From NCBI RefSeq assembly GCF_007994135.1, contig NZ_VLKF01000001.1, forward strand, positions 2,170,001 through 2,234,000: a stretch of 64,000 bases of DNA, in the 5' to 3' direction. The notes beneath the pieces were generated by a model that saw only the letters and a program-made list of their open reading frames with translations, had not been told where the DNA came from and did not search any database. The stretch's first letter is position 1, and each line of letters begins with the position of its first letter. This stretch comes from Modestobacter roseus. Its GTDB lineage: Bacteria > Actinomycetota > Actinomycetes > Mycobacteriales > Geodermatophilaceae. Positions 16,370-24,793 of the stretch are shown here, piece after piece. The translations under genes were made by a program, and so were the position numbers.

Positions 16370-17338
16370 TCAGGACGACGGGGTCAGGGCGCGGACCCGC
16401 TCGATCAGCTCGTCCTTCGCCACCTGCATGAACCCCTCCGGGTCGGGGCCGGCGTTCTGGAAGACGATGTGGTCGAAGCCGGCGTCGACGTAGGGCTGCG
16501 CCTGCTGCACGTGCCGGTCGAGGTCCGGGCCGCAGGAGAACTGGCCCTTGATGTCCTCGGCGGTCACCGTGCTGCTGGCGGCGTCGAAGTTGACCGGGTT
16601 GGGCAGCTCGCTCATCACCTTCCAGCCCGACAGCGCCCAGCGGCTGGTCTTCAGCGCCTCCTGCGCGGCCGCGTCCTCGTCGGGCGCCCAGGCCATCGGC
16701 ACCTCGCAGTACTTGGGGCCGCTGCCGCCGTGCTCGGCGTAGGCCTGCACCAGCTCAGGCTTCGGCTCGGTCGCGAACAGGCCGCTGCCGTACTTCGCGG
16801 CGAGCTTCGAGGCGCCGGGCCCGCCGCTGGCCACCGCGATCACCGGCAGCTGGTCGGGCAGGTCGAAGACGCGAGCGTCCTCCAGGGTCAGGTACTCGCC
16901 CTCGTAGGACTGGTAGCCGCCCTGCCAGAGCAGGTTGATGATCTCCAGGGCCTCGCGGAGCATGTGGTGCCGGATCCGGACCGCGGGCCAGCCACCGCCG
17001 ACGACGTGCTCGTTGAGCCGCTCCCCGGCGCCGATGCCGAGGGTGAACCGGTTGCCGGAGATGAGCTGCATGGTCGCCGCGGCCTGGGCGATGATCGCCG
17101 GGTGGTACCGGACGGTCGGGCAGGTGACCCCGGTGGCCAGCCCGATCCGCTCGGTCTTCGCGGCCATCGAGCCGAGCATCGACCAGGTGAACCCGCTGTG
17201 CCCCTGCTCCTCCAGCCACGGGTGGTAGTGGTCGCTGAGCTCGACGAAGTCGAAGCCGGCCTCCTCGGCCGCCACCGTCTGCTCGATGATCTGCATGGGG
17301 CTGAACGCCTCGGTGGCGAGCTTGTAACCGACCTGCAT
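16370..17338 (-). CDS. F420-dependent oxidoreductase, G6PDH-like LLM family
   Basis: A 322-residue luciferase-like (TIM-barrel) flavin-independent enzyme using deazaflavin F420. The motifs match the F420 glucose-6-phosphate dehydrogenase-like group: KLATEAFSP at the start, DFVELSDHYHPWLEEQGHSG, ATGVTCPTVRYHPAIIAQAA and LGIGAGERLNEHV. The substrate need not be glucose 6-phosphate; this branch includes many uncharacterised alcohol or sugar oxidases. The ATG at 17338 follows GGAGGGA. The flavodoxin gene lies 79 bp upstream in the same direction, so a redox partnership within one transcript is plausible but unproven. Confidence 0.88.
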   Translation of the reverse strand: MQVGYKLATEAFSPMQIIEQTVAAEEAGFDFVELSDHYHPWLEEQGHSGFTWSMLGSMAAKTERIGLATGVTCPTVRYHPAIIAQAAATMQLISGNRFTLGIGAGERLNEHVVGGGWPAVRIRHHMLREALEIINLLWQGGYQSYEGEYLTLEDARVFDLPDQLPVIAVASGGPGASKLAAKYGSGLFATEPKPELVQAYAEHGGSGPKYCEVPMAWAPDEDAAAQEALKTSRWALSGWKVMSELPNPVNFDAASSTVTAEDIKGQFSCGPDLDRHVQQAQPYVDAGFDHIVFQNAGPDPEGFMQVAKDELIERVRALTPSS

Positions 17339-17417
17339 CGGGGTTGTCCCTCCGTCGTCTCCGCTGTCGCCTGCCCTCGTGCCCGAGGGCCGCGCAGCGG
17401 AAACGGCGGCCCGTGCG

Positions 17418-17948
17418 TCAGCCGGCCGTGACGGCGGCCAGCGCCCGCGCACCCAGCCGGGCGCCCCACTCCTCGGCCCGCTGCTCCTCCCCCGGCGCCA
17501 GCGGGCCGGTCGTGTCGAGGACGAGGAAGTGCTCGGCCGGCGCGATCGACGCACCGCCGTGCGCGCCGAGCAGCTTCTCCTCGGTGCGCGCGGCGTGGTC
17601 CAGCCGGGTCAGGAACCGCGGGTGGTCCATCCGGGTGTCGAACGCGCCGACGTGCGTCCCCCCTGCCTCGAACTGCACCCGGCCCAGCCACTCGCGCAGC
17701 CCGGTGTGCGGCGAGGACACCTGCGCCCCGCGGTTCACCGCATCCTCGCGCGTGCTGGGGCGGGGCATCGCCATCGCGTGGTTGGGCCCGCCGACGACGA
17801 GCAGCGCCACGTCCCGGCCGACCGTCTCCGGCGCACCCGCGGCCGGCACCGCCTCGGCGGGCAGCTGGGTCGCCAGGCCGCGGGCGATCGCCCGGGCGAT
17901 CGTCTCCGCGTTGCCGAACAGGGACTCGTAGACGACGAGAGCACGCAC
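17418..17948 (-). CDS. Flavodoxin-like protein
   Basis: A 176-residue flavodoxin-fold protein starting RALVVYESLFGNAETIARAI, the FMN phosphate-binding loop (S/T-x-F/Y-G-N-x). The VGGPNHAMAMPRPSTRE segment corresponds to the second FMN-contact loop. I chose the GTG at 17948 because GGAGG sits at the right distance; the ATG at 17969 upstream has no such site. It precedes the F420-dependent enzyme on the same strand. A role in electron transfer or as an FMN-binding stress protein is likely; partners are inferred only from position. Confidence 0.82.
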   Translation of the reverse strand: MRALVVYESLFGNAETIARAIARGLATQLPAEAVPAAGAPETVGRDVALLVVGGPNHAMAMPRPSTREDAVNRGAQVSSPHTGLREWLGRVQFEAGGTHVGAFDTRMDHPRFLTRLDHAARTEEKLLGAHGGASIAPAEHFLVLDTTGPLAPGEEQRAEEWGARLGARALAAVTAG

Positions 17949-18065
17949 CGGGACCTCCGAGCTGGGCATCGCCCGCCGCCCACCGGCGGGCATCGCCGAG
18001 CGTCGTCCGACTGGGTCGTCCAGGAGCCGGGCACAGCGTCCTGGCAGGCGGGGTCGGAGGTCCCG

Positions 18066-18872
18066 TCAGCCGCCGACCAGCGCCCAGTCCTCGGCGGCGA
18101 CGTCGTCGGCCTCGGCCCGGGTGAGCTCGCCGACGTCGACCAGGCGGTCGAGCACGTGCGCCTGCCGTGCTGCGGCCCGCTCCGGGTGGACCAGCGGGTC
18201 GTAGGCGCTGGGCGCCTGCAGCAGCCCGGCCAGCAGGCTGGCCTGCGCCCAGCTGAGCTCACCGGGCGCCAGCCCGAAGTAGCCCTGCGCGGCGTCGACC
18301 ACCCCGGTGAAGCCGTGACCGAGGTAGGCGTCGTCGAGGTACATCCGCAGCAGGTCCTCCTTGGACCACGCGGCGTCCAGCTTGAGCGCGAGCACCACCG
18401 CGGAGACGCGGTCCAGCACTCCCGCCTCGCCGTCCTCGTAGACGTTCTTGGCCAGCTGCTGGTCGAGCGTCGACCCGCCCAGGTCCTCCCCGGTCACCGC
18501 ACCGATGGGCGCCCGCAGCGCGCCCCGCCAGTCGACGCCGATGTGGTGCTCGAAGTGGCTGTCCTCGGTGGCCAGCACCGCCGCGACGACCCGGTCGGGC
18601 AGCTCACCCTCCAGCGGCGTGGCGTCGGCGGCGGCCAGCCGCTCGGTGACCCGCTCGCGCGCGTCGCCGACGCCCGGGGTCACCACCCAGGCCACGCCGA
18701 GGACGGCGACGCCGAGCACGGCCAGCGCGGCCGCAGCGGCGACCAGCCGGCGCAGCAGCCGGGCCCACCAGGGGCGCTTCCGCGCTCCCGCCGGGCCCGA
18801 CCGCATCGTGCCGTCGAACCCCTGGCCGTCCTCCTGCCGGTGGCGGGAGGCGGTCGGGTGGGCTGCCAGCAC
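18066..18872 (-). CDS. Monofunctional GT51 peptidoglycan transglycosylase-like protein
   Basis: A 268-residue type II membrane protein: a basic cytoplasmic N-terminus, one transmembrane helix (about residues 42-64), then an extracytoplasmic GT51 fold without a transpeptidase domain. Motif 1, ATEDSHFEHHIGVD, has the catalytic Glu103; motif 2, GGSTLDQQLAKN, is intact. In motif 3 (RVSAVVLALKLD) the second catalytic Glu of the family (E290 of E. coli PBP1b, in R-K-x-x-E-x3-A) appears to be Ala, so lipid II polymerising activity may be reduced or lost. It is divergent from rtcB. The 118-bp gap to the flavodoxin gene downstream makes an operon uncertain. Confidence 0.82.
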   Translation of the reverse strand: MLAAHPTASRHRQEDGQGFDGTMRSGPAGARKRPWWARLLRRLVAAAAALAVLGVAVLGVAWVVTPGVGDARERVTERLAAADATPLEGELPDRVVAAVLATEDSHFEHHIGVDWRGALRAPIGAVTGEDLGGSTLDQQLAKNVYEDGEAGVLDRVSAVVLALKLDAAWSKEDLLRMYLDDAYLGHGFTGVVDAAQGYFGLAPGELSWAQASLLAGLLQAPSAYDPLVHPERAAARQAHVLDRLVDVGELTRAEADDVAAEDWALVGG

Positions 18873-19089
18873 GGGGTTCTCCTCGGTCGGTGCGGTGGAC
18901 GATCCCAGTCCACCCCGTCCACCGCTGCGCGCGCATCCGCCCGACGGGTGATCATCCGCCGTTCCCGGGTGCGACTCCAGGCTGATCGTGCAACCGGCGG
19001 GGTAAACGGGGTGCGCGCTCCCTGGTCAGCGCGTTGACTGCACCGGCTGCGCAGCGCCACCCCTCCCCCGACCGAGAAGAGAAAGGACC

Positions 19090-20253
19090 ATGGAGCAGAT
19101 CAACGGACGCCTGCTGAGCTGGGCGTCCATCCTGGAGCCGAGCACCCGCGAGCAGGCCGAGCGCACGGCGACGATGCCGTTCATCCAGCCGTACCTCGCG
19201 CTGATGCCCGACGCCCACCTGGGCAAGGGGGCCACCGTCGGCTCGGTCATCCCGACCGAGGGCGCGATCATCCCGGCCGCGGTCGGGGTCGACATCGGCT
19301 GCGGCATGATGGCCGTGCGCACCCAGTTCGACGCCGCCGACCTGACGGGTGCGGACCTCGGCGTCCTGCACGGCTGGATCTCCCGCGCCGTCCCGCTGTC
19401 GGCCGGCCGGTACAACACGAGCGTCAGCGCCACCGCCGAACCGCGCATCGCGGAGCTGCGGGCGATGACGGGCGCCGACCAGGCCGACGGCGTGGTCGGC
19501 AACTGGCCGCTGCAGCTGGGCTCGCTCGGCTCGGGCAACCACTTCATCGAGGTGTCGCTGGACGAGCAGGACCGGGTCTGGCTCTTCCTGCACTCCGGCT
19601 CGCGCGGCGTGGGCAACAAGCTGGCGTCGGTGCACATCCGCCGGGCGCAGGAGGAGTGCCGGGCGCAGGGCATCGAGCTGCCCGACCGGGACCTCGCGTA
19701 CCTGGTCGAGGGGACGCCGGAGTTCGACGCCTACATCACCGCACTGCGGTGGGCGCAGCGGTTCGCCTACCTGAACCGCGAGGAGATGATGGACCGCGTC
19801 GTCGAGCAGACGGGTCGGTTCCTCCGGGACGACGTCCAGCGGCTGGAGACGGTGAACTGCCACCACAACTACACCGAGCGCGAGCGGCACCAGGGGCGCG
19901 ACGTGTGGCTGTCCCGCAAGGGCGCGATCAGCGCGCGGGCGGGGCAGGCCGGGCTCATCCCCGGGTCGATGGGGACGGCGTCCTACGTCGTCGAGGGACT
20001 GGGCAACGAAGCGGCGCTGCTGTCATCCCCGCACGGTGCGGGTCGGAACCACTCGCGGAACGCGGCCCGGCGGCTGTTCAACCGGGCCGACCTGGAGCAG
20101 CGGATGGCCGGCATCGCGTGGGGGCACTCGGACGCGTTCCTCGACGAGCACCCCGACGCCTACAAGGACATCGACGTCGTCATGCGCGACGCCGCCGACC
20201 TGGTGTCGATCCGGCACACCCTGCGCCAGGTGGTGAACGTCAAGGGCGACTAG
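19090..20253 (+). CDS. rtcB: RtcB RNA-splicing ligase
   Basis: A 387-residue GTP- and Mn-dependent RNA ligase joining 2',3'-cyclic phosphate or 3'-phosphate to 5'-OH ends, used in tRNA and rRNA repair. Diagnostic motifs are present: MPDAHLGKG (Asp41, His43), GVDIGCGM (metal-binding Cys71), GSLGSGNHFIE, NCHHNY, RKGA, IPGSMG and SPHGAGR, whose His315 is the guanylylated nucleophile. The ATG at 19090 follows GAAAGGA. No RtcA or RtcR-type regulator gene is adjacent. It is followed by a palindromic hairpin and the convergent Nudix gene. Confidence 0.95.
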   Translation: MEQINGRLLSWASILEPSTREQAERTATMPFIQPYLALMPDAHLGKGATVGSVIPTEGAIIPAAVGVDIGCGMMAVRTQFDAADLTGADLGVLHGWISRAVPLSAGRYNTSVSATAEPRIAELRAMTGADQADGVVGNWPLQLGSLGSGNHFIEVSLDEQDRVWLFLHSGSRGVGNKLASVHIRRAQEECRAQGIELPDRDLAYLVEGTPEFDAYITALRWAQRFAYLNREEMMDRVVEQTGRFLRDDVQRLETVNCHHNYTERERHQGRDVWLSRKGAISARAGQAGLIPGSMGTASYVVEGLGNEAALLSSPHGAGRNHSRNAARRLFNRADLEQRMAGIAWGHSDAFLDEHPDAYKDIDVVMRDAADLVSIRHTLRQVVNVKGD

Positions 20254-20268
20254 CGCCCTGCCTTCCGC

Positions 20269-20318
20269 GGAAATGGCCATTTCTGCCCCTCCTCCGAGGG
20301 GCGGAAATGGCCATTTCC
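20269..20318. terminator. Bidirectional terminator built from two GGAAATGGCCATTTCC palindromes
   Basis: Two copies of the self-complementary GAAATGGCCATTTC (20270-20283 and 20303-20318) flank a GCCCCTC/GAGGGGC stem. The whole element can fold as one near-perfect long hairpin or as two smaller ones. It sits between the convergent rtcB and Nudix genes. Confidence 0.65.
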
Positions 20319-20323
20319 GGCCC

Positions 20324-20785
20324 TCAGAGGGAAGCGGCGAGGCGGTCGAGGAAGACGACCTGGCCCTTCACCAGCTTGGTGCGGGCGGCGTCGAGGTCGA
20401 ACCAGGCGGCGCGGTCGATCTCGGGGAACTCCTGCAGGCGGCCCGACCGCGGCGGCCACTCCAGGGTGAAGGTGTTGCTCACCGCGGCGTCGGCGTCCAG
20501 GTCGCCCTCGGCGGCCCAGACGGTGAGCACCTTGCCGCTGGTCACCCGGGCCTCGCCGAGCGGAGTGAAGTCCTGGGCGGGCACCGGCGACCCGAGCTCC
20601 TCGGCGAACTCGCGCAGCGCGACGGCGAGCGGCTCCTCGTCGGGCTCCAGCTCGCCCTTCGGGATCGACCAGCCGCCGTCGTCCTTCCGCGCCCAGAACG
20701 GCCCGCCCATGTGGCCGATCAGCACCTCCGGGCCGGCCGGCCCGGCGCGGTGGAGCAGGATCCCGGCGCTGCGTCTGGTCGGCAC
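20324..20785 (-). CDS. Nudix hydrolase
   Basis: A 153-residue Nudix-fold pyrophosphohydrolase. The Nudix box G-x5-E-x7-R-E-x2-E-E-x-G is exact in GELEPDEEPLAVALREFAEE at about residues 44-63, preceded by GGWSIPKG. The protein acts on nucleoside diphosphate-linked compounds; the substrate cannot be told. The GTG at 20785 is preferred because GACACT lies seven bases before it and gives a leaderless-type start; frames further upstream run into the next gene. It is on the same strand as the sigma/CHAT cluster, 10 bp from the stop of the small protein at 20796, but the likely internal promoter weakens the case for functional linkage. Confidence 0.85.
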   Translation of the reverse strand: MPTRRSAGILLHRAGPAGPEVLIGHMGGPFWARKDDGGWSIPKGELEPDEEPLAVALREFAEELGSPVPAQDFTPLGEARVTSGKVLTVWAAEGDLDADAAVSNTFTLEWPPRSGRLQEFPEIDRAAWFDLDAARTKLVKGQVVFLDRLAASL

Positions 20786-20795
20786 CGGCCCAGTG

Positions 20796-21287
20796 TCAGG
20801 TGTGCAGCCAGGGCGTGATGAACCCGGGCCCGCCCTCCGGGGTGCAGCGCAGACGGACCAGCCCGACCGGCACACCGTCGAGCAGGAACCGCCCCAGCTC
20901 GTCGGTGTCCTCGGTCAGCGTGCCGTCGGTGTGCTCGAGGACGACGCGGGCCGGCTGCGCGGGGCTGAGCTCCCCGACGAGCCGTCGGGTGGCGCCCTCG
21001 GCCAGCACCTCGACGTCCAGCCGCAGGTCACCGGCGCTGAAGGTGAGCAGCCGGACGTCGTCGCCGGCGGTGCGGACGGCGCGGGCCACCTCGTGCGAGT
21101 CGGCGGTCAGCTCGGCGAGCTCGGCGTCGACGGTGCGCCAGGTCAGGGACTGCCGGGCGAACTCGAGCAAGTCCGTCGGCACCGGGTCGCGGTCGCGGGC
21201 CACCCGGGCCAGGTCGTGCAGCAGCCGCTCGTCGGCGGCGTCGTCGTGCTCGGGCACCCTGCCCCCTCCCCCGTCAGGACCGGTCAT
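20796..21287 (-). CDS. Small sigma-linked protein of the CHAT locus (candidate anti-sigma or protease substrate)
   Basis: A 163-residue soluble protein whose ATG at 21287 overlaps the end of the sigma-factor gene by 14 bp, so the two are translationally coupled. The N-terminal half is helical and acidic (DAADERLLHDLARVARDRDP, then a LLEFARQSLTWRTVDAELAEL helix). The C-terminal half is beta-rich with a carboxypeptidase-regulatory/Ig-like pattern (RRLVGELSPAQPARVVL, DELGRFLLDGVPVGLVRLRC). No transmembrane helix or known anti-sigma zinc motif is present. The coupling suggests it binds or controls the sigma factor, and it is the best candidate substrate for the neighbouring proteases; both ideas are inference. 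Confidence 0.75.
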   Translation of the reverse strand: MTGPDGGGGRVPEHDDAADERLLHDLARVARDRDPVPTDLLEFARQSLTWRTVDAELAELTADSHEVARAVRTAGDDVRLLTFSAGDLRLDVEVLAEGATRRLVGELSPAQPARVVLEHTDGTLTEDTDELGRFLLDGVPVGLVRLRCTPEGGPGFITPWLHT

Positions 21288-21846
21288 GGACGCCCACCTC
21301 CGCCAGGTCGCGGCGCAACTTCTCCAGGCAGCGGCGTCGCGTGGGCCCGATGCTGCCGATCGGCATGCCCAGCAGCTCGGACACCTCGGTGTAGCTCAGC
21401 GGCGGCTCGGCCAGCAGCACGCCGAGCAGCTCGCGGCAACGGCCGGTGGTGTTCCGCAGCGCATGCCACACGGCGGTGTCCCGCTCCGCAGTGACCAGCC
21501 GGGAGGACACCTCCGGCCCGTCGTCGGGCGTCAGGTCGAGCAGCTCCGGCTCGCGCGCCGTCTCGCGCCCGGACCGGCGGATCACTCTGAGGCACTCGTG
21601 CCGGGCGGTGGTGGCGAGCCAGGCACCGACCCGCTCGGGCTCGCGCAGCCGCGGCAGGTGCTCGACCAGCCGCAGCCATGTCGTCTGGAACACGTCGGCG
21701 GCGTCGTCTCCCTGCAGGCGGTGGGCCCGTGCCACCGCCCACACCAGGTTGCCGAACCGCTCGACGAGCCCGTTCCACGCGGCCTGGTCGCCCGCCGCGG
21801 CGGCGCGGACCAGCGCGGCGACGTCGGTCGCCGGCGAGCCGGTCAT
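21274..21846 (-). CDS. Sigma-70 family RNA polymerase sigma factor (ECF-like)
   Basis: A 190-residue sigma factor. Region 2 (about residues 8-75) has AAAGDQAAWNGLVERFGNLVW, the DDAADVFQTTWLRLVEHL core and REPERVGAWLATTARHECLRV. Region 4 (about 125-180) has CRELLGVLL, LSYTEVSELLGMPIGSIGPT and RRRCLEKLRRDL. I took the ATG at 21846 because it gives the family's normal N-terminus; an ATG at 21903 in frame is possible. The 100-bp gap from the CHAT gene contains the TGTATCAGG element, also found before the subtilase gene, so autoregulation plus control of the protease is plausible. The 14-bp overlap with the small protein downstream indicates coupled expression. Confidence 0.88.
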   Translation of the reverse strand: MTGSPATDVAALVRAAAAGDQAAWNGLVERFGNLVWAVARAHRLQGDDAADVFQTTWLRLVEHLPRLREPERVGAWLATTARHECLRVIRRSGRETAREPELLDLTPDDGPEVSSRLVTAERDTAVWHALRNTTGRCRELLGVLLAEPPLSYTEVSELLGMPIGSIGPTRRRCLEKLRRDLAEVGVHDRS

Positions 21847-21924
21847 GCGGCGTCCCGGCAGCGGCGAACCGCGCGTCCGGGGGCGCGGCGGGGCGGAGAG
21901 CATGCAGCACAGAGCACGACCGAC

Positions 21925-21937
21925 GGCGCCTGATACA
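21925..21937 (-). promoter_or_regulatory. TGTATCAGG element upstream of the sigma gene
   Basis: On the minus strand the 9-mer TGTATCAGG (21929-21937), preceded by CGGG, lies 83-91 bp before the sigma-factor start. The same CGG-R-TGTATCAGG sequence occurs before the subtilase gene. A shared promoter or operator of the locus is inferred. Confidence 0.45.
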
Positions 21938-21946
21938 CCCGCCTGC

Positions 21947-24556
21947 TCATGCGCCCACGCAGAGGAACGCCGCCCCGGTGGCGGCGTCCGCGTCGGATCC
22001 GGCGCGAGCCCGGGCGACGGCGGCGGCGAGCGCCGCGGGCACGCTCGCACCCGCGAGCAGCTCGCGGTGCAGGTCGAGCATCAGCGGCGCGGTCTCGGCG
22101 TCAGGCACCTGCAGCACCGGCGCCACCACCGAGCGCACGCCCATCGACAGCAGGGTCGCGGCCAGGCCGAGCAGCTCACCGCCGGCCAGGACGGCGGCGG
22201 CCCCGGTCTCGCAGGCCGACAGCACGGCGACCTCGGGCGGGTGCTGCAGCCGCTCCAGGTCGTAGCCGGTGAGCGGCCCGTCGGCGAGGTCGACGGCGGA
22301 GAACTGCGGGTTGTCGCCGCGGAACCGGCCGTGCGCGGCGAGGTGCACCAGCCGCGCGCCGGACGCCGCGGTGAGCACGTCGGCCACCCGGGCGTCGTCG
22401 CCGGCCAGCACCCGGGCGCCTGGGCGCAGGTCGGCCAGCGCCTTCACCTCGGGCTCGGCGTGCGCGAGCCCCGGCCCGGCGGCGAGCACCACCGCGCCGT
22501 TCCCGGCCGGCACCGACCGGGCGCGCTGCCACAGGGTCGCCGACGGGGACACCGAGAAGGCGCGCCCCGCGCAGGTGGGCAGCACGCCCCACGGCAGCGC
22601 GTGCAGCTGCTCGGTCGGGACGACGACCAGGTCGCGGTCGCCCAGCTCCGCGGACAGCGGCGCGAGCAGCTGGGCGTCGAGCCGGGCGGCAGCGGCCTCC
22701 AGCCGGCGCCGCAGCCCGGGTGCCGGGTCGACTCCCGGGGCGGCCATCCGGCGCAGCGCGTGGAAGAGGTGGTGCAGCTCCCGGGTGACCGCCGCGGTCT
22801 CGCCGAGCCGGTGCAGCCGGAACCGCCCGCCGACGGCGACCACCGCGACGAGCCGGCCGTCGCACTCGGCGAACTCGACCAGCGCCCGGTCGTCCAGCGC
22901 GGTGTGCAGCCGGCCGGCGTCCAGATCGGGCCGGACACCCCGGCCGTCGCCGCTGGTGTGCCGCACCGCCTGCCGGATGCGCTCCTCCAGCCGGGCCTGC
23001 CGGCGGGCCAGCTCCGGTGCGGCCCGGCCTTCGGTCGCGGTGTCCTGGCGCTCCCGGACGACGGTGCGCAGCTCGGCCAGCGCCTGCTCGGTGTCCTCGT
23101 CGTCGGGCGGGTGCACCGGCGGGTGCAGGAGGGCGGCGGCCCGGGTTCGTTCGGCCCAGCGCCACACCAGCTCGGGCCGGCCGCCGTCGAGGGCCAGCCG
23201 GAGCCCGGTGGACGCGAGTTCGGCGACGTGCGCGGACGCGGCCGCCCGCAGGTCGGTGGCCCCGAGGGTGGCGCGGTGGTCGTCGGCCAGGTCGAGGCCG
23301 CGGGCGACGGCGCGCAGTGCCCCCGCGCGGTCCCCTCGGCCTCGGCGGAGCAGGGCCTCGGCGTGCCAGCCCAGCTGGCGGTGCCAGACCGTGCCCGACC
23401 GGCGCGCCCGGCTGACCGGTTCCAGGTGCTGCTGGGCCCGGGCACGGGTGGTCGCCCGCTGGCCGGCACGGAGCCGGGCCTGGAGGGCGGCCTCCGGCCA
23501 GCCGGCGCGCTCCAGCCGGTCGGCCGCGCGGCGGTAGCCGGCCTCGGTCACCGAGTCCGGGTCCTGGGCCGCGCAGGCGAGGACGACGGTCCAGTGCGCC
23601 AGCGCGGCCCAGCCGGTGCGGCGCTGCCGGGTGAGCGCCCGAGCGGCCTGGTCGGCGAGAGTCTGGGCGGTGGCCGGGTCGCCGTCGGCGAGCGCGGCCT
23701 GGGCCAGCCGGAGGCGCGCCTCGGCGAGCTCGGCGGGTTCGCGGCGGGCGGTGGCGGCGTCGACGGCGCGCTGGGCGGCTCGGCGGGCCTCGGCGGTCAG
23801 CCCGGCGGCGAGCAGCAGCTCGCATCGATCCCGCCAGAGCTCGCCGGGGACCTCGCGGTGCCGGACGTAGCCGGCCTCCGCCTCGTCGTACCGGGTCAGG
23901 GCCAGCGGGACCTGACCCCGTAGTGCGGCGACATAGCCGAGGTTGTGCGCGGTGATCGCCCGGTGCATGTCCGACGCCGAGCTGCCGAGGAGCCGGTCGG
24001 CCTCGATGAAGTCCCGCTCGGCCTCGCGGGCCCGGCCGAGCAACAGGTGCACGACGCCACGATTCCCCACCAGCATCGCGAGGCTTCGCAGGTCACCGTC
24101 ATGCCGGACCAGCGGGAGTGCCTGGTCGTACGCTTCCAGCGCATCGCTCCACTGCCCGAGCGTCTCCAGCACCATGGCCCGCTCACGCAGGACCGGGCCG
24201 ACGTTCGGATCACCCGGGCTCAGCACCGGCACCCGGTTGAGTTCCTGGACAGCCGCCTGCCGACGGCCGCAGCGGGCATGCACGTAGGCGAGCTGACACC
24301 GGGCCCGAGCGGTCACGCCCTCGGCACCGGATCGGGCGCCATGACGAACGGCATGTCTCAGGTGTCGGGCGGCCGAATCGCTGTCGGCCATGTGCCCCGC
24401 GACCAGCCCGAGCACGCGCTCACACACCGAGGCGACAGCCCAGTCACATTGGGTCTGTGCCAGAACGAGGCCGCGTTCGGCGGCGGACTTGGCGGCGACC
24501 GGGTCTGTGAGGTAGCCACGCAGGGCCTCGTCGGCGAGGTCGCCAGCTACAGACAT
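21947..24556 (-). CDS. TPR-CHAT caspase-like protease
   Basis: An 869-residue cytoplasmic protein. Residues 1-550 are helical tetratricopeptide-like repeats (AVASVCERVLGLVAGHMADS, AMVLETLGQWSDALEAYDQA, AHNLGYVAALRGQVPLALTR). The C-terminal 300 residues are a CHAT domain, the caspase/HetF-type cysteine protease fold. The catalytic pair is visible: His742 in LVHLAAHGRF and Cys782 in VAVLSACETG, followed by the GGELLGLAATLLSMGVRSVV core. The ATG at 24556 has GGGAG upstream and was preferred over the ATG at 24568. Known TPR-CHAT proteins (separase-like, Csx29) cleave a specific partner upon activation. Here the flanking sigma factor, its small coupled protein and the divergent subtilase are the likely pathway. 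The trigger is unknown. Confidence 0.9.
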   Translation of the reverse strand: MSVAGDLADEALRGYLTDPVAAKSAAERGLVLAQTQCDWAVASVCERVLGLVAGHMADSDSAARHLRHAVRHGARSGAEGVTARARCQLAYVHARCGRRQAAVQELNRVPVLSPGDPNVGPVLRERAMVLETLGQWSDALEAYDQALPLVRHDGDLRSLAMLVGNRGVVHLLLGRAREAERDFIEADRLLGSSASDMHRAITAHNLGYVAALRGQVPLALTRYDEAEAGYVRHREVPGELWRDRCELLLAAGLTAEARRAAQRAVDAATARREPAELAEARLRLAQAALADGDPATAQTLADQAARALTRQRRTGWAALAHWTVVLACAAQDPDSVTEAGYRRAADRLERAGWPEAALQARLRAGQRATTRARAQQHLEPVSRARRSGTVWHRQLGWHAEALLRRGRGDRAGALRAVARGLDLADDHRATLGATDLRAAASAHVAELASTGLRLALDGGRPELVWRWAERTRAAALLHPPVHPPDDEDTEQALAELRTVVRERQDTATEGRAAPELARRQARLEERIRQAVRHTSGDGRGVRPDLDAGRLHTALDDRALVEFAECDGRLVAVVAVGGRFRLHRLGETAAVTRELHHLFHALRRMAAPGVDPAPGLRRRLEAAAARLDAQLLAPLSAELGDRDLVVVPTEQLHALPWGVLPTCAGRAFSVSPSATLWQRARSVPAGNGAVVLAAGPGLAHAEPEVKALADLRPGARVLAGDDARVADVLTAASGARLVHLAAHGRFRGDNPQFSAVDLADGPLTGYDLERLQHPPEVAVLSACETGAAAVLAGGELLGLAATLLSMGVRSVVAPVLQVPDAETAPLMLDLHRELLAGASVPAALAAAVARARAGSDADAATGAAFLCVGA

Positions 24557-24609
24557 GGGCACTCCCATCTGACGTCCGAATGAGCCTAGGGGTTCGAGTT
24601 CCCAGGTCA

Positions 24610-24622
24610 CGGATGTATCAGG
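24610..24622 (+). promoter_or_regulatory. TGTATCAGG element upstream of the subtilase gene
   Basis: CGGATGTATCAGG at 24610-24622 matches 12 of 13 positions of the element before the sigma gene. It lies 172 bp before the subtilase GTG, inside the divergent CHAT/subtilase intergenic region. Confidence 0.45.
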
Positions 24623-24793
24623 TCGGTTCTCCGCCCCTCCTGTCCCCCGGCGCGTGCGTTGAGTGACGCCGCGCTGCAAGTCACCAGCTCATCGGTCCGT
24701 TGGTCTCAGCCACCCCGCTGTTCACACGGTGGCTGATGGCTGATGCCACGGTCACCTCGGAGCCCTGCCCATCTCCACCCACAGGAGGAAGTC

